Shown here: positions 6,971 to 12,592 of the stretch, one piece after another
How positions within the stretch are numbered: position 1 is the stretch's first letter
Layout: each line of letters starts with the position of its first letter
Assembly: GCA_005881995.1 (NCBI GenBank)
Contig: VBHV01000095.1
Coordinates: forward strand, 1-12,592
Direction of reading: 5' to 3'
DNA length: 12,592 nucleotides
DNA from: Chloroflexota bacterium
GTDB taxonomy: Bacteria; Chloroflexota; Ktedonobacteria; Ktedonobacterales; Ktedonobacteraceae
Notes under the pieces: model-generated
The model's input: only the letters and a program-made list of their open reading frames with translations
Told to the model about the DNA's origin: nothing
Databases searched by the model: none
Program-made: the position numbers and the translations under genes

Positions 6971-7274
6971 ACTTATATTGGAGACAGATAACAGGCCCTG
7001 AGGTGAATAAAGTCATTTCACGCTGCGGCCTTGTTGCCAGGAATGCCGCCAAGGTGGTGAGAACAAACAGGACTGCCACACCTATCGTAAACTGCTTCGT
7101 AGTAATGGATGCGAGGCGTTTGAATGGTCCTGGAAAGCGTTCCTGATTCTCGCACGCAAAACGCTCCACTGTGAAGATTTCCTCAAGATCGTGGATGAGA
7201 AATGCCAGGGGGAAAGCCCATATCACCAGATTTACGGTTATCTGATTGTCGAGTGTTGTAAGTAAAAGCGGCAT
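6966..7274 (-). CDS. HXXEE-family membrane protein, C-terminally truncated
   Basis: The start ATG 7274 follows AAAGGG after about five bases. The first helix (about residues 14-26) leads into LIHDLEEIFTVERF, which carries the H-x-x-E-E motif that names the family. A second hydrophobic segment (FTIGVAVLFVLTTLAAFLA, about residues 62-80) follows. Family members normally continue with further helices and a second conserved region near their C-terminus; here the frame ends at 102 residues in REMTLFTSGPVICLQYKL, which looks unrelated, and I found no continuation in the other two frames before hicB. The function of the family is not established. It is probably a decayed fragment, though a short functional form cannot be excluded. 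Confidence 0.65.
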   Translation of the reverse strand: MPLLLTTLDNQITVNLVIWAFPLAFLIHDLEEIFTVERFACENQERFPGPFKRLASITTKQFTIGVAVLFVLTTLAAFLATRPQREMTLFTSGPVICLQYKL

Positions 7275-7360
7275 AGCACCCTTTCTTCAAAGCGGTATTA
7301 CTGAAATTTGCAAAAGATTCACAGAGCCTTGCATCACTTCTGTTGAGAGAAGAGCTTAAT

Positions 7361-7517
7361 CTATTCTAATCCCTCACGCAAAGCTCGATCTACGATTTGT
7401 TGCGCTTGCGGCTCGACGGTTGCTAATAAAGCCGTGAACTGTTCATCACCGAGTTCTTCTCGCAGCCTTCCTATGTACCGCTGAGATACCTCATATCGCG
7501 GATTGGGTATATCCCTC
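7361..7517 (-). pseudogene. C-terminal remnant of a second STAND/TPR gene
   Basis: A minus-strand frame of 52 codons, without a start codon, ends at TAG 7363-7361. Its product aligns without gaps to the last 45 residues of the intact STAND protein at 8110-10806: RYEVSQRYIGRLREELG followed by EQFTALLATVEPQAQQIV here, against YYVESERGITTLRKTVG and NVFTTLLANVEPRASYIV there. Shared positions include Y.V, LR, G, FT.LLA.VEP.A and IV. The match starts just where the neighbouring lipoprotein gene begins on the other strand. The rest of this gene copy is missing, so it is a leftover of a former tandem paralogue that was replaced or deleted. Confidence 0.75.
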
Positions 7518-8057
7518 TCTCAAAAAAGAAGACGAAAGTATAATGTTGTGTTAGTTACATTTATAGCTATTGTTGCCATTGTACTTGCTTCTTGTGGTTC
7601 GCCAGCAGCGGGACGAACAAATCAAGCGTCTCCAGTCCCGACAATAACGGTTGTGCCATCCAACACACCGACAACCGCGCCTGCGTTGACACCTACCTCC
7701 ACGCCGAAGCCTACAACTTCACCACAGGCTACGGTCACGCCAACCCAACCCGCTGCGCCGGCTATCCTTGACGTGCGGCCATCGTCGATGAGTATCGTTG
7801 GGCATCTTGACTGCAATAGGGCATCCAGCTATGTCTGCCTGGCAAGGGTGCTTTCCCGGGCGGATGCACAGAGTGATTTGCACTGGACGGCCTTTACGAA
7901 TGTACCGGGGAACATCGGCTTCAGCCCAGCGAGTGGTGTGCTTGCTCCCGGTCAAAGCGTGTTGATAACGATCACTATCCCATTCAATGCCTGCACACCT
8001 GGTCTCTTCTTTTTCCGGGGACCGGTCAATACGCATACGATCACCTGGGCTTGCTGA
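7503..8057 (+). CDS. Secreted lipoprotein with a Ser/Thr/Pro linker and a cysteine-containing Ig-like domain
   Basis: From TTG 7503 the product begins with a basic n-region (KRRRKYN), a hydrophobic core (VVLVTFIAIVAIV) and a lipobox LASC with the lipidated Cys at residue 31, so it should be exported and membrane-tethered. A 50-residue linker rich in Thr, Pro and Ser follows. The C-terminal ~95 residues contain four cysteines, a motif SDLHWTAFTNVPG, and GFSPASGVLAPGQSVLITITIP, ending in ITWAC. This resembles BACON/Ig-like beta-sandwich domains (W.A......F.P.SG.L.PGQSV.V.I) found in extracellular proteins of Chloroflexota. No catalytic motif is visible; a binding role is inferred. The start is poor: TTG without a ribosome binding site, overlapping the STAND remnant on the other strand. 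The only other in-frame candidate nearby is GTG 7548, which would shorten the n-region. Confidence 0.72.
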   Translation: MGISLSQKRRRKYNVVLVTFIAIVAIVLASCGSPAAGRTNQASPVPTITVVPSNTPTTAPALTPTSTPKPTTSPQATVTPTQPAAPAILDVRPSSMSIVGHLDCNRASSYVCLARVLSRADAQSDLHWTAFTNVPGNIGFSPASGVLAPGQSVLITITIPFNACTPGLFFFRGPVNTHTITWAC

Positions 8058-8109
8058 TCAAAGAGGTTGATGTTGGCTTGCGGATTGTTAATCCTGATTC
8101 GAAAGGATG

Positions 8110-10806
8110 TTACGTCTCTTCATTCAAAACCTGCTCCACAATATAGGAAGCGCGCGGCTCAACGTTTGCAAGCAGGGTTGTAAATACGTTCTCACCAACG
8201 GTTTTACGCAGGGTAGTAATGCCGCGTTCCGACTCAACATAGTAGGTACTTTGTATTTCACCCAGCATATCTCTAGCTAACAATAACGCGGCAAGCGCGG
8301 CTTCGTAGCGTTGTTGGTCCAGATAGAGCTTGCCCAGATTGCGCAGTGTCTTACCTTCGCCCTCGTGATCCTCTACTTCCCTGGCAGTACTCAAGGCCTG
8401 CTTATAGTACTTCAGGGCAGGCTGCTTCTGTCCAAGTATTTCATAGACCGCCCCGAGATTCTTGAGTGTGCGGCCCTCACCTTTGCGGTCAATGACGCGG
8501 CGAATCTGCAAGGCCTGCTCAAGGTGGTGCAGGGCCTGCTCGTATTGGCCCAATTTTTTGTAAGCCTTGCCCAGATTATTGAGTGACCAGGCCTCTCCCT
8601 GGCGATCTCCTTCTTCTCGGAAAATATGCAGGGCCTGCTCGTAATATTCTTGCGCCTGCTCTCGCTGTCCGAGGTCTTCATAGACGCGGCCCAGATTGTT
8701 GAGCGCGGCGGCCTCCCCTAAATGATCGTTCACTTCTCTATAGATGTGCAGCGCTCGCTCGTAGTATTCCTGCGCCTGTTTATCCTGTCCCATTGTGATA
8801 AAGCACCAGCCCAGATTATTGAGCGCTGACCCCTGACCCTGCTGATCTCCCTGCTCCTGGCAGATGCGCAAGGCTTCTTCGTAATCCTCTCGCGCGTGCT
8901 CCCTGTTGCCCATGCTGGCAAAGACGCGACCGAGATCGTTGAGTACCCTGGCCTCGCCAATACGATTGCCCTGTTGCTGGTAAATGCGCAGCGACTGCTC
9001 AAGGTAGTTCCGCGCCTGTTCCATGTGCCCCAGAATCCTGTACACTATGCCCAGGTTATTGTAGATACGCGCCCTTTGCGCAGGGGTTGGCTGCCAGGCA
9101 TCTATCAACAGGAGCTGATACAGTTCAAGCAGAATGGCATTGCCTCCCACACGTTTGAGTGTTGGAAAGATCCCTTCCCGCTCCATCAAGGTATAGGCTT
9201 CCTGCCACTGTTCAGCCTGGCAGAGCTGCCAGACGGCCTCAATCAGCGGTTCTACGTCGCTACTTTGTCGCCGCTTTTCTCGTGGAGGACAATACCTGGA
9301 CGCATATTGCACGTAATGCTGTGCGGCCCGGTTATGCGCAGCTCGGAGAGACTGGCGATTGGCCTGCTCGTTCCCTTCCACAAAGTGGCTCCGCGCATAG
9401 CTGGCAACAAGCGCGTGCAACTGGTAACGGCCCTCGCCCCACGCCTGTAGCAGGTGCTGGTTTAGCAATGTATCAAGCGCTGCATGCGTCGATATCCCTG
9501 ATGCCTCATTTTCGATATCGAGCAGTGCCTGTGCCGCGCTTAAGTGGACAGGCTTACGATAGACGGAAAAGGCTAACATCAGCTTGCGATGTTCATCATG
9601 AAGTTGTTGCGAATAAATGAAATCCAGCAGGTTACGAGCAACGTTTCCGGTCCAGACCTGTGCGTAGATCGGTTCCTGCAAGAAGGCGGATAGACTGAGG
9701 TGGCGTGTGCGCAGGAGTGATGCCAGCAGTGCCAGCGCAAAGGCATGCCCCTGGCTGTTTTCCACTACGGTGCGCAGTGCCTCCTCCATTCCCTCAACGT
9801 TCAGCTTCCGCAACAGATCAATTCCCTCTGCCAAGTCCAGGCCCTTGACGAAGTACTCTTGCATATAGGTGGGAGGATACTCATGGGTACCCTGCGGCCA
9901 GGTGCGGCTGGTCAGGAGAATCTTGCAAGCACACTGCTGGCTATTGATGGCGTCGAGCCACTCGCCAACCCCAGGACGATCCGATAGCGCATGGCCCGTT
10001 TGCAAATTCAGCAGGTTTTCAAACTGGTCGAGGATAACCAGGCGCGGCTGCTCGGTCGTGTTCAGGACATTGAAAAGCGCCATCGCCTGGTGCTGGAGGG
10101 ACAGGTTCGCAAAATCCGGCAGCGGCTTCCCGAAGACTTCAAAGAGATTACCTGCCAGGTCGGCCAGGGTGACAGCAGAATCAATATTGAGCCAGATTGC
10201 CTCTGCCATGAACGGCCCATTTCCCGCTCGTCGCTGCTCTTCCGCGTAGCGATACAGAAGCGCGGCCAGCGTCGATTTGCCAACACCGCCAATGCCTGTC
10301 AGGACAAGGGCTGTTACATCCGCTTCAATCAGCCTTGCAAAGATTTCCCGTACAGCTTTCTCACGCTGCTGGATGGTACGTGGATCTGTAGGCGGGGGAA
10401 CGCCCCTGATACCACGATAGACAGCCTTCTCAAGCGGCCCCGTTTGGGGCGGGTGCACATAATCGGGCGCGGGAACATGCACGATAATCTGTGGTAGTTG
10501 CCCAACCGATGGAGTTGCCGCCTGCGCCGCGAGCGATGGCTGGCCAGCTGGATGCACCGGAGCATTAGAAGAGACCGGAAAGAGCCATTGGAACAGCCCA
10601 ATCACGACACTCAACACAGTAAAAATGACGATGGGAAGAATGGTATAGAGGGAGCCCTGCGTATCCACCAGCCAGAAAATCGTCCCGCCAGCGATGAGCA
10701 GCAGCGCGATACCGGCGATAATCCAGCGCGTCCTTAATTGTCGCTTGCGCTGCTGGTCGTGTCTTTGCGAGTCATCGAGCTGCTGTCCTTGCTGTTGTGT
10801 CTCCAT
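8110..10806 (-). CDS. Membrane-anchored NB-ARC STAND NTPase with seven TPRs
   Basis: ATG 10806 is preferred because AGGG precedes it by five bases (the frame is also open from TTG 10824); this gives 898 residues. A Gln-rich basic head is followed by two helices (about residues 28-47 and 53-77) with a very short external loop, leaving the rest in the cytoplasm. After a Pro-rich linker come the NB-ARC motifs: TGIGGVGKST (Walker A, Lys 177), RLVILDQFENL (Walker B, Asp about 260) and KILLTSRTW (sensor/RNBS-B). A helical ARC and winged-helix part leads to seven 40-residue TPRs of kinesin-light-chain type (LNNLG..Y...G....A..YYEQAL.I). The tail ...FTTLLANVEPRASYIVEQV is shared with the remnant at 7361-7517. 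Such proteins are thought to be ligand-gated ATP switches with TPRs as the sensor; no effector such as a nuclease or TIR domain is present. Ligand and output are unknown. Confidence 0.93.
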   Translation of the reverse strand: METQQQGQQLDDSQRHDQQRKRQLRTRWIIAGIALLLIAGGTIFWLVDTQGSLYTILPIVIFTVLSVVIGLFQWLFPVSSNAPVHPAGQPSLAAQAATPSVGQLPQIIVHVPAPDYVHPPQTGPLEKAVYRGIRGVPPPTDPRTIQQREKAVREIFARLIEADVTALVLTGIGGVGKSTLAALLYRYAEEQRRAGNGPFMAEAIWLNIDSAVTLADLAGNLFEVFGKPLPDFANLSLQHQAMALFNVLNTTEQPRLVILDQFENLLNLQTGHALSDRPGVGEWLDAINSQQCACKILLTSRTWPQGTHEYPPTYMQEYFVKGLDLAEGIDLLRKLNVEGMEEALRTVVENSQGHAFALALLASLLRTRHLSLSAFLQEPIYAQVWTGNVARNLLDFIYSQQLHDEHRKLMLAFSVYRKPVHLSAAQALLDIENEASGISTHAALDTLLNQHLLQAWGEGRYQLHALVASYARSHFVEGNEQANRQSLRAAHNRAAQHYVQYASRYCPPREKRRQSSDVEPLIEAVWQLCQAEQWQEAYTLMEREGIFPTLKRVGGNAILLELYQLLLIDAWQPTPAQRARIYNNLGIVYRILGHMEQARNYLEQSLRIYQQQGNRIGEARVLNDLGRVFASMGNREHAREDYEEALRICQEQGDQQGQGSALNNLGWCFITMGQDKQAQEYYERALHIYREVNDHLGEAAALNNLGRVYEDLGQREQAQEYYEQALHIFREEGDRQGEAWSLNNLGKAYKKLGQYEQALHHLEQALQIRRVIDRKGEGRTLKNLGAVYEILGQKQPALKYYKQALSTAREVEDHEGEGKTLRNLGKLYLDQQRYEAALAALLLARDMLGEIQSTYYVESERGITTLRKTVGENVFTTLLANVEPRASYIVEQVLNEET
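8250..9072 (-). repeat. Array of seven TPR-encoding ~120-bp repeats
   Basis: Seven repeats of about 40 codons encode helix pairs with the core LNNLG.VY..LGQ..QA...YEQALHI. At DNA level the recurring blocks include ctgctcgtaatattcttgc-like stretches (plus strand) and cccagattattgag. Repeat 5 is 39 residues long through a one-codon deletion in its linker. Repeats 3 and 4 are the most alike. Confidence 0.85.
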
Positions 10807-10853
10807 AGGTACCCTATCCCCCAACGCTTTGTAAATAAACGGGCATTAAGGGG

Positions 10854-10862
10854 ATTATAACA
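10854..10862 (-). promoter_or_regulatory. Extended -10 promoter of the NB-ARC/TPR gene
   Basis: Read on the minus strand, TGTTATAAT (10862-10854) is a TG-N-TATAAT extended -10. There is no good -35 at 17 bases; TTCACA at 10886-10881 is 18 bases upstream of the TG but 21 from the hexamer. A start point near 10847 would give a leader of about 40 bases to ATG 10806. Confidence 0.5.
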
Positions 10863-10929
10863 CGCTTGTGGTTGGGTCGCTGTGAAGTAAGACACAAGGT
10901 TCTGTCAATAAACAGACTATCCTTACAGC

Positions 10930-11262
10930 TTACTGCGCCGGTATCACCTGCACCGCAGTACCATAACACAGCACCTCGGTGACGCCAGCGGAGATTTCGG
11001 TGGCATCGTAACGAACGCAGATCAGGGCGTTGGCACCTACCTGCTGTGCGTGCTGGATCATCAACTCGTAGGCATCATTACGCGCCTGCTCGCACAGATT
11101 GGTATAAATAGAGATGTTGCCGCCTACGATTTGCTGAAATGCCGCGCCGATATTGCCAACGACACTGCGCGAACGCACGATAATCCCGCGCACAACGCCA
11201 AAATGCCGGACAATACGAAAACCTACCAGTTCATTACCGGTCGTCACAAGACTATGATCCAT
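10930..11262 (-). CDS. YbjQ/UPF0145 family protein
   Basis: This 110-residue protein spans the whole family: [22 protein letters not shown] at the start, the GGN....Y..L.EQAR.DAYELMI.HA...GANA motif in the middle, and [13 protein letters not shown] at the end. The family is annotated as a putative heavy-metal-binding domain from structural work and forms oligomeric rings; its biological role is not established. The start ATG 11262 has the best ribosome binding site in the window, AGGAGG at 11276-11271 with eight bases spacing. It is transcribed away from aat and toward the NB-ARC/TPR gene, from which it is separated by about 120 bases containing that gene's own promoter. Confidence 0.93.
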   Translation of the reverse strand: MDHSLVTTGNELVGFRIVRHFGVVRGIIVRSRSVVGNIGAAFQQIVGGNISIYTNLCEQARNDAYELMIQHAQQVGANALICVRYDATEISAGVTEVLCYGTAVQVIPAQ

Positions 11263-11543
11263 GATGTTTTCCTCCTATGGGCTGAATATGCAACAATAGA
11301 AAGTAGCTGGCAGCGTATTCGAGACAAATGACACGCTGGCCTACTGCTGATTTTATCATTATACAGGTGGGCATACCATAGCCATTTCTGTAAAGGGTGA
11401 ATTGTGGATTTTTGGGATGGAGGTTACATGACAGGGGCGAGCCCCAGCCATGCTACCAACGAAACTCCCTTTCTGCAAACGATCTCGTATGATATGATGA
11501 ACAAGAACACGTTCTTTGCGCACAAACTCTGCACTATGTTGTT
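11263..11543. other. Divergent intergenic region between ybjQ-family gene and aat
   Basis: This 280-base gap must hold promoters for both divergent genes. Overlapping TATGAT hexamers at 11488-11493 and 11493-11498 (plus) are candidate -10 elements for aat, without a good -35. An imperfect inverted repeat AAGAAC-AC-GTTCTT lies at 11503-11516, just downstream of them, and could be an operator. GGGG-CGAG-CCCC at 11434-11445 could form a very short hairpin. No convincing open frame was seen. Confidence 0.4.
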
Positions 11544-11552
11544 TTGTATCCT

Positions 11553-12167
11553 ATGACGAAACCCAAAAGATCACTTCAACCGCTCGATCCACGATTGGTC
11601 ATACACGCGTATGCCCAGGGCATCTTCCCTATGGCGGATGAATGGGGCAAGATCAGTTGGTATGCGCCCGACCCACGGGCTATCCTGGAGCATGCCAACC
11701 TGCATATCTCGCGCTCGTTACGCGCAACCTTACGCAAGGGTCTTTATGAAGTACGCATGGACACACACTTCGAGGCGGTGATGCGCGCCTGCGCTAATCG
11801 CGTCAACACCTGGATTAACGAAGAGTTTATTCAGGCCTATACTTTGCTGCATCGCGCGGGTTTTGCCCACAGCGTGGAGGCATGGAGGGACGGCATACTG
11901 GTTGGTGGCTTATACGGAGTAGCACTGGGCGGAGCGTTTATGGGTGAAAGTATGTTTTCGCACGCCGTCGACGCCTCCAAAGTCTGCCTTGTCACATTGG
12001 TTGAGCATCTGAAAGCCCGGGGATATGTCCTGCACGATACTCAGTTCACTACCCCGCACCTGCTGACGCTTGGCGTCACGGAGATTCCACGCAAAGCCTA
12101 TGAACGACGGCTACGGGATGCGTTGCAATTGCCGTGTACATGGAATGACTCTTCTGCTAAGTATTGA
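11553..12167 (+). CDS. aat: Leucyl/phenylalanyl-tRNA-protein transferase
   Basis: The enzyme transfers Leu or Phe from aminoacyl-tRNA to proteins with an N-terminal Arg or Lys, tagging them for ClpAP/ClpS degradation (bacterial N-degron pathway); it acts in the cytoplasm. The 204-residue product has the family motifs: AYAQGIFPM near the start, ISWYAPDPRAI (residues 34-44), VEAWRDG.LVGGLYGVALGGAFMGESMFS (to residue 136, including GESMFS), DASK (140-143) and VLHDTQFTTPHLLTLGVTEIPR (159-180). The length is near that of short family members that lack the extended N-terminal domain of E. coli Aat. ATG 11553 is chosen; TTG 11544 is in frame. Neither has a ribosome binding site, which is odd for so conserved a gene. 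It is a single gene, with the promoter of the next gene overlapping its stop codon. Confidence 0.95.
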   Translation: MTKPKRSLQPLDPRLVIHAYAQGIFPMADEWGKISWYAPDPRAILEHANLHISRSLRATLRKGLYEVRMDTHFEAVMRACANRVNTWINEEFIQAYTLLHRAGFAHSVEAWRDGILVGGLYGVALGGAFMGESMFSHAVDASKVCLVTLVEHLKARGYVLHDTQFTTPHLLTLGVTEIPRKAYERRLRDALQLPCTWNDSSAKY

Positions 12168-12193
12168 CAACTATCTCTAAACCCTGCTATTCT
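12164..12193 (+). promoter_or_regulatory. Strong sigma-70-like promoter upstream of comEC
   Basis: A perfect -35 TTGACA (12164-12169) is followed after 18 bases by TATTCT (12188-12193), itself preceded by TG-N (12185-12187), making an extended -10. The -35 overlaps the aat stop codon. The predicted start point is about 12200-12201, coinciding with an ATG at 12201, so a leaderless reading frame is possible; otherwise comEC has a leader of about 145 bases. Confidence 0.6.
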
Positions 12194-12228
12194 ACTCTCG
12201 ATGAATCTACGTCGGAGGGTCCAGGGCT

Positions 12229-12330
12229 ATGGAAAAATGCCAGTTACGCAACTTCGTTTCAGCAACCGGGCCAATTTCATGCGGCATCAAGCGTACCTCC
12301 CTGCATCACAAAGCAACAATCAGGATGTAA
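12229..12330 (+). CDS. Possible 33-codon small ORF in the comEC leader
   Basis: ATG 12229 follows GGAGGG (12214-12219) by nine bases and runs to TAA 12328-12330, fifteen bases before the comEC start. The product is short and basic with two Cys (MEKCQLRNF... ending TIRM). It could be a leader peptide coupled to comEC or a chance frame. A competing frame starting at the leaderless ATG 12201 covers the same bases and stays open to the window end. Confidence 0.25.
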   Translation: MEKCQLRNFVSATGPISCGIKRTSLHHKATIRM

Positions 12331-12345
12331 TTGAGGGGGAATGTG

Positions 12346-12592
12346 ATGCAGAGAAAGATAGCCAGGCCAGACCTGCACGGCCTCACGCTTGTCGTTGGAA
12401 CAACAGCATGGCTGGCCGGGATGCTGCTCGATGCCAGGGCGCTCCTTCCCTCGCTGGCGCTACTCATTGGATCAATTGCAGCGCTGTTGTGCATCCTCGC
12501 CTTGTGGCGCAACGGTCGAGGAAGGCTCATCGCACTGATTGCGTTCTGCCTCCTCTTCGGCGCGTGGCGTTATGCAACGGTTTCACCGATTG
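12346..12592 (+). CDS. comEC: ComEC/Rec2-like DNA-uptake channel protein, N-terminus (runs off the right edge)
   Basis: ATG 12346 follows GAGGGGG (12333-12339) by six bases; GTG 12343 is directly adjacent. The 82 visible codons encode a short basic head (MQRKIARPD) and three closely packed hydrophobic segments (LTLVVGTTAWLAGMLL, LLPSLALLIGSIAALLCILAL, and LIALIAFCLLFGAWRYA). The pattern of short helices ending in LLFGAWRYATVSPI is typical of the N-terminal DUF4131-type region of ComEC, the inner-membrane channel that passes single-stranded DNA during transformation. The diagnostic competence and metallo-beta-lactamase domains lie outside the window, so the call rests on this N-terminal pattern alone. 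It lies 178 bases after aat with its own promoter. Confidence 0.6.
   Translation, partial: MQRKIARPDLHGLTLVVGTTAWLAGMLLDARALLPSLALLIGSIAALLCILALWRNGRGRLIALIAFCLLFGAWRYATVSPI

Noticed and set aside
8110..10806. Known anti-phage Avs-type STAND defence protein
   Set aside because: Avs proteins carry N-terminal effectors such as nucleases or proteases and much larger sensors; this protein has only two membrane helices before NB-ARC, so a defence label is not supported.
10899..10920. Rho-independent terminator after the ybjQ-family gene
   Set aside because: TCTGT and ACAGA can pair over a six-base loop but the stem is short, AT-containing and lacks a following T run on the minus strand.
11503..11516. 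LexA/SOS box upstream of aat
   Set aside because: The inverted repeat has GAAC and GTTC separated by two bases rather than the four of Gram-positive SOS boxes.
1..12592. CRISPR array, insertion sequence, tRNA or rRNA gene
   Set aside because: No regularly spaced palindromic repeats, transposase motifs, tRNA TTCGA/T-arm patterns or rRNA-like stretches were found; the only regular repeats are the coding 51-bp and TPR units.

Overview
The window looks like a piece of a Ktedonobacteria-type (Chloroflexota) chromosome or metagenome contig. The reasons are moderate-to-high GC, large membrane-anchored STAND NTPases (one NACHT, one NB-ARC with TPRs), a cysteine-containing Ig-like lipoprotein domain of a style I associate with that class, and ordinary housekeeping genes (aat, ybjQ family, comEC) scattered singly among accessory genes. 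The taxonomic call is inference from gene content; no rRNA or tRNA gene is present to anchor it.

Layout. Positions 1-2270 (minus) hold a NACHT NTPase with two N-terminal membrane helices; its C-terminus lies beyond the left edge. Divergent from it, a plus-strand cell-envelope group runs from about 2538 to 6408: a membrane-anchored family 3 glycosidase of the NagZ type, a small four-helix membrane protein, and a Wzx/MOP-type polysaccharide flippase. Two of these genes are not readable in one frame. The glycosidase has an out-of-frame N-terminal extension with a good ribosome binding site, and the flippase loses its last ~95 codons to a -1 shift near 6110.

Positions 6415-8110 are an accessory patch: a hicB-hicA toxin-antitoxin pair (minus), an HXXEE-family membrane protein that lacks its C-terminal half, a 52-codon C-terminal remnant of a second STAND/TPR gene, and a lipoprotein with an Ig-like domain and a poor start. 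Positions 8110-10806 (minus) hold an intact membrane-anchored NB-ARC/TPR protein whose C-terminus matches the remnant, so this locus probably once carried tandem STAND genes.

The right end returns to conserved genes: a YbjQ/UPF0145 protein (minus), aat encoding leucyl/phenylalanyl-tRNA-protein transferase (plus), and the N-terminus of a ComEC-like DNA-uptake protein (plus), preceded by the best sigma-70-like promoter in the window.

The most notable points are: the pattern of base changes in an internal 51-bp repeat, which shows that the out-of-frame N-terminus of the glycosidase evolved as protein; the STAND tail remnant; the two differently built but similarly membrane-tethered STAND proteins; and several frame breaks near homopolymers, which could be sequencing errors rather than real lesions. 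I found no CRISPR array, insertion sequence, rRNA or tRNA.
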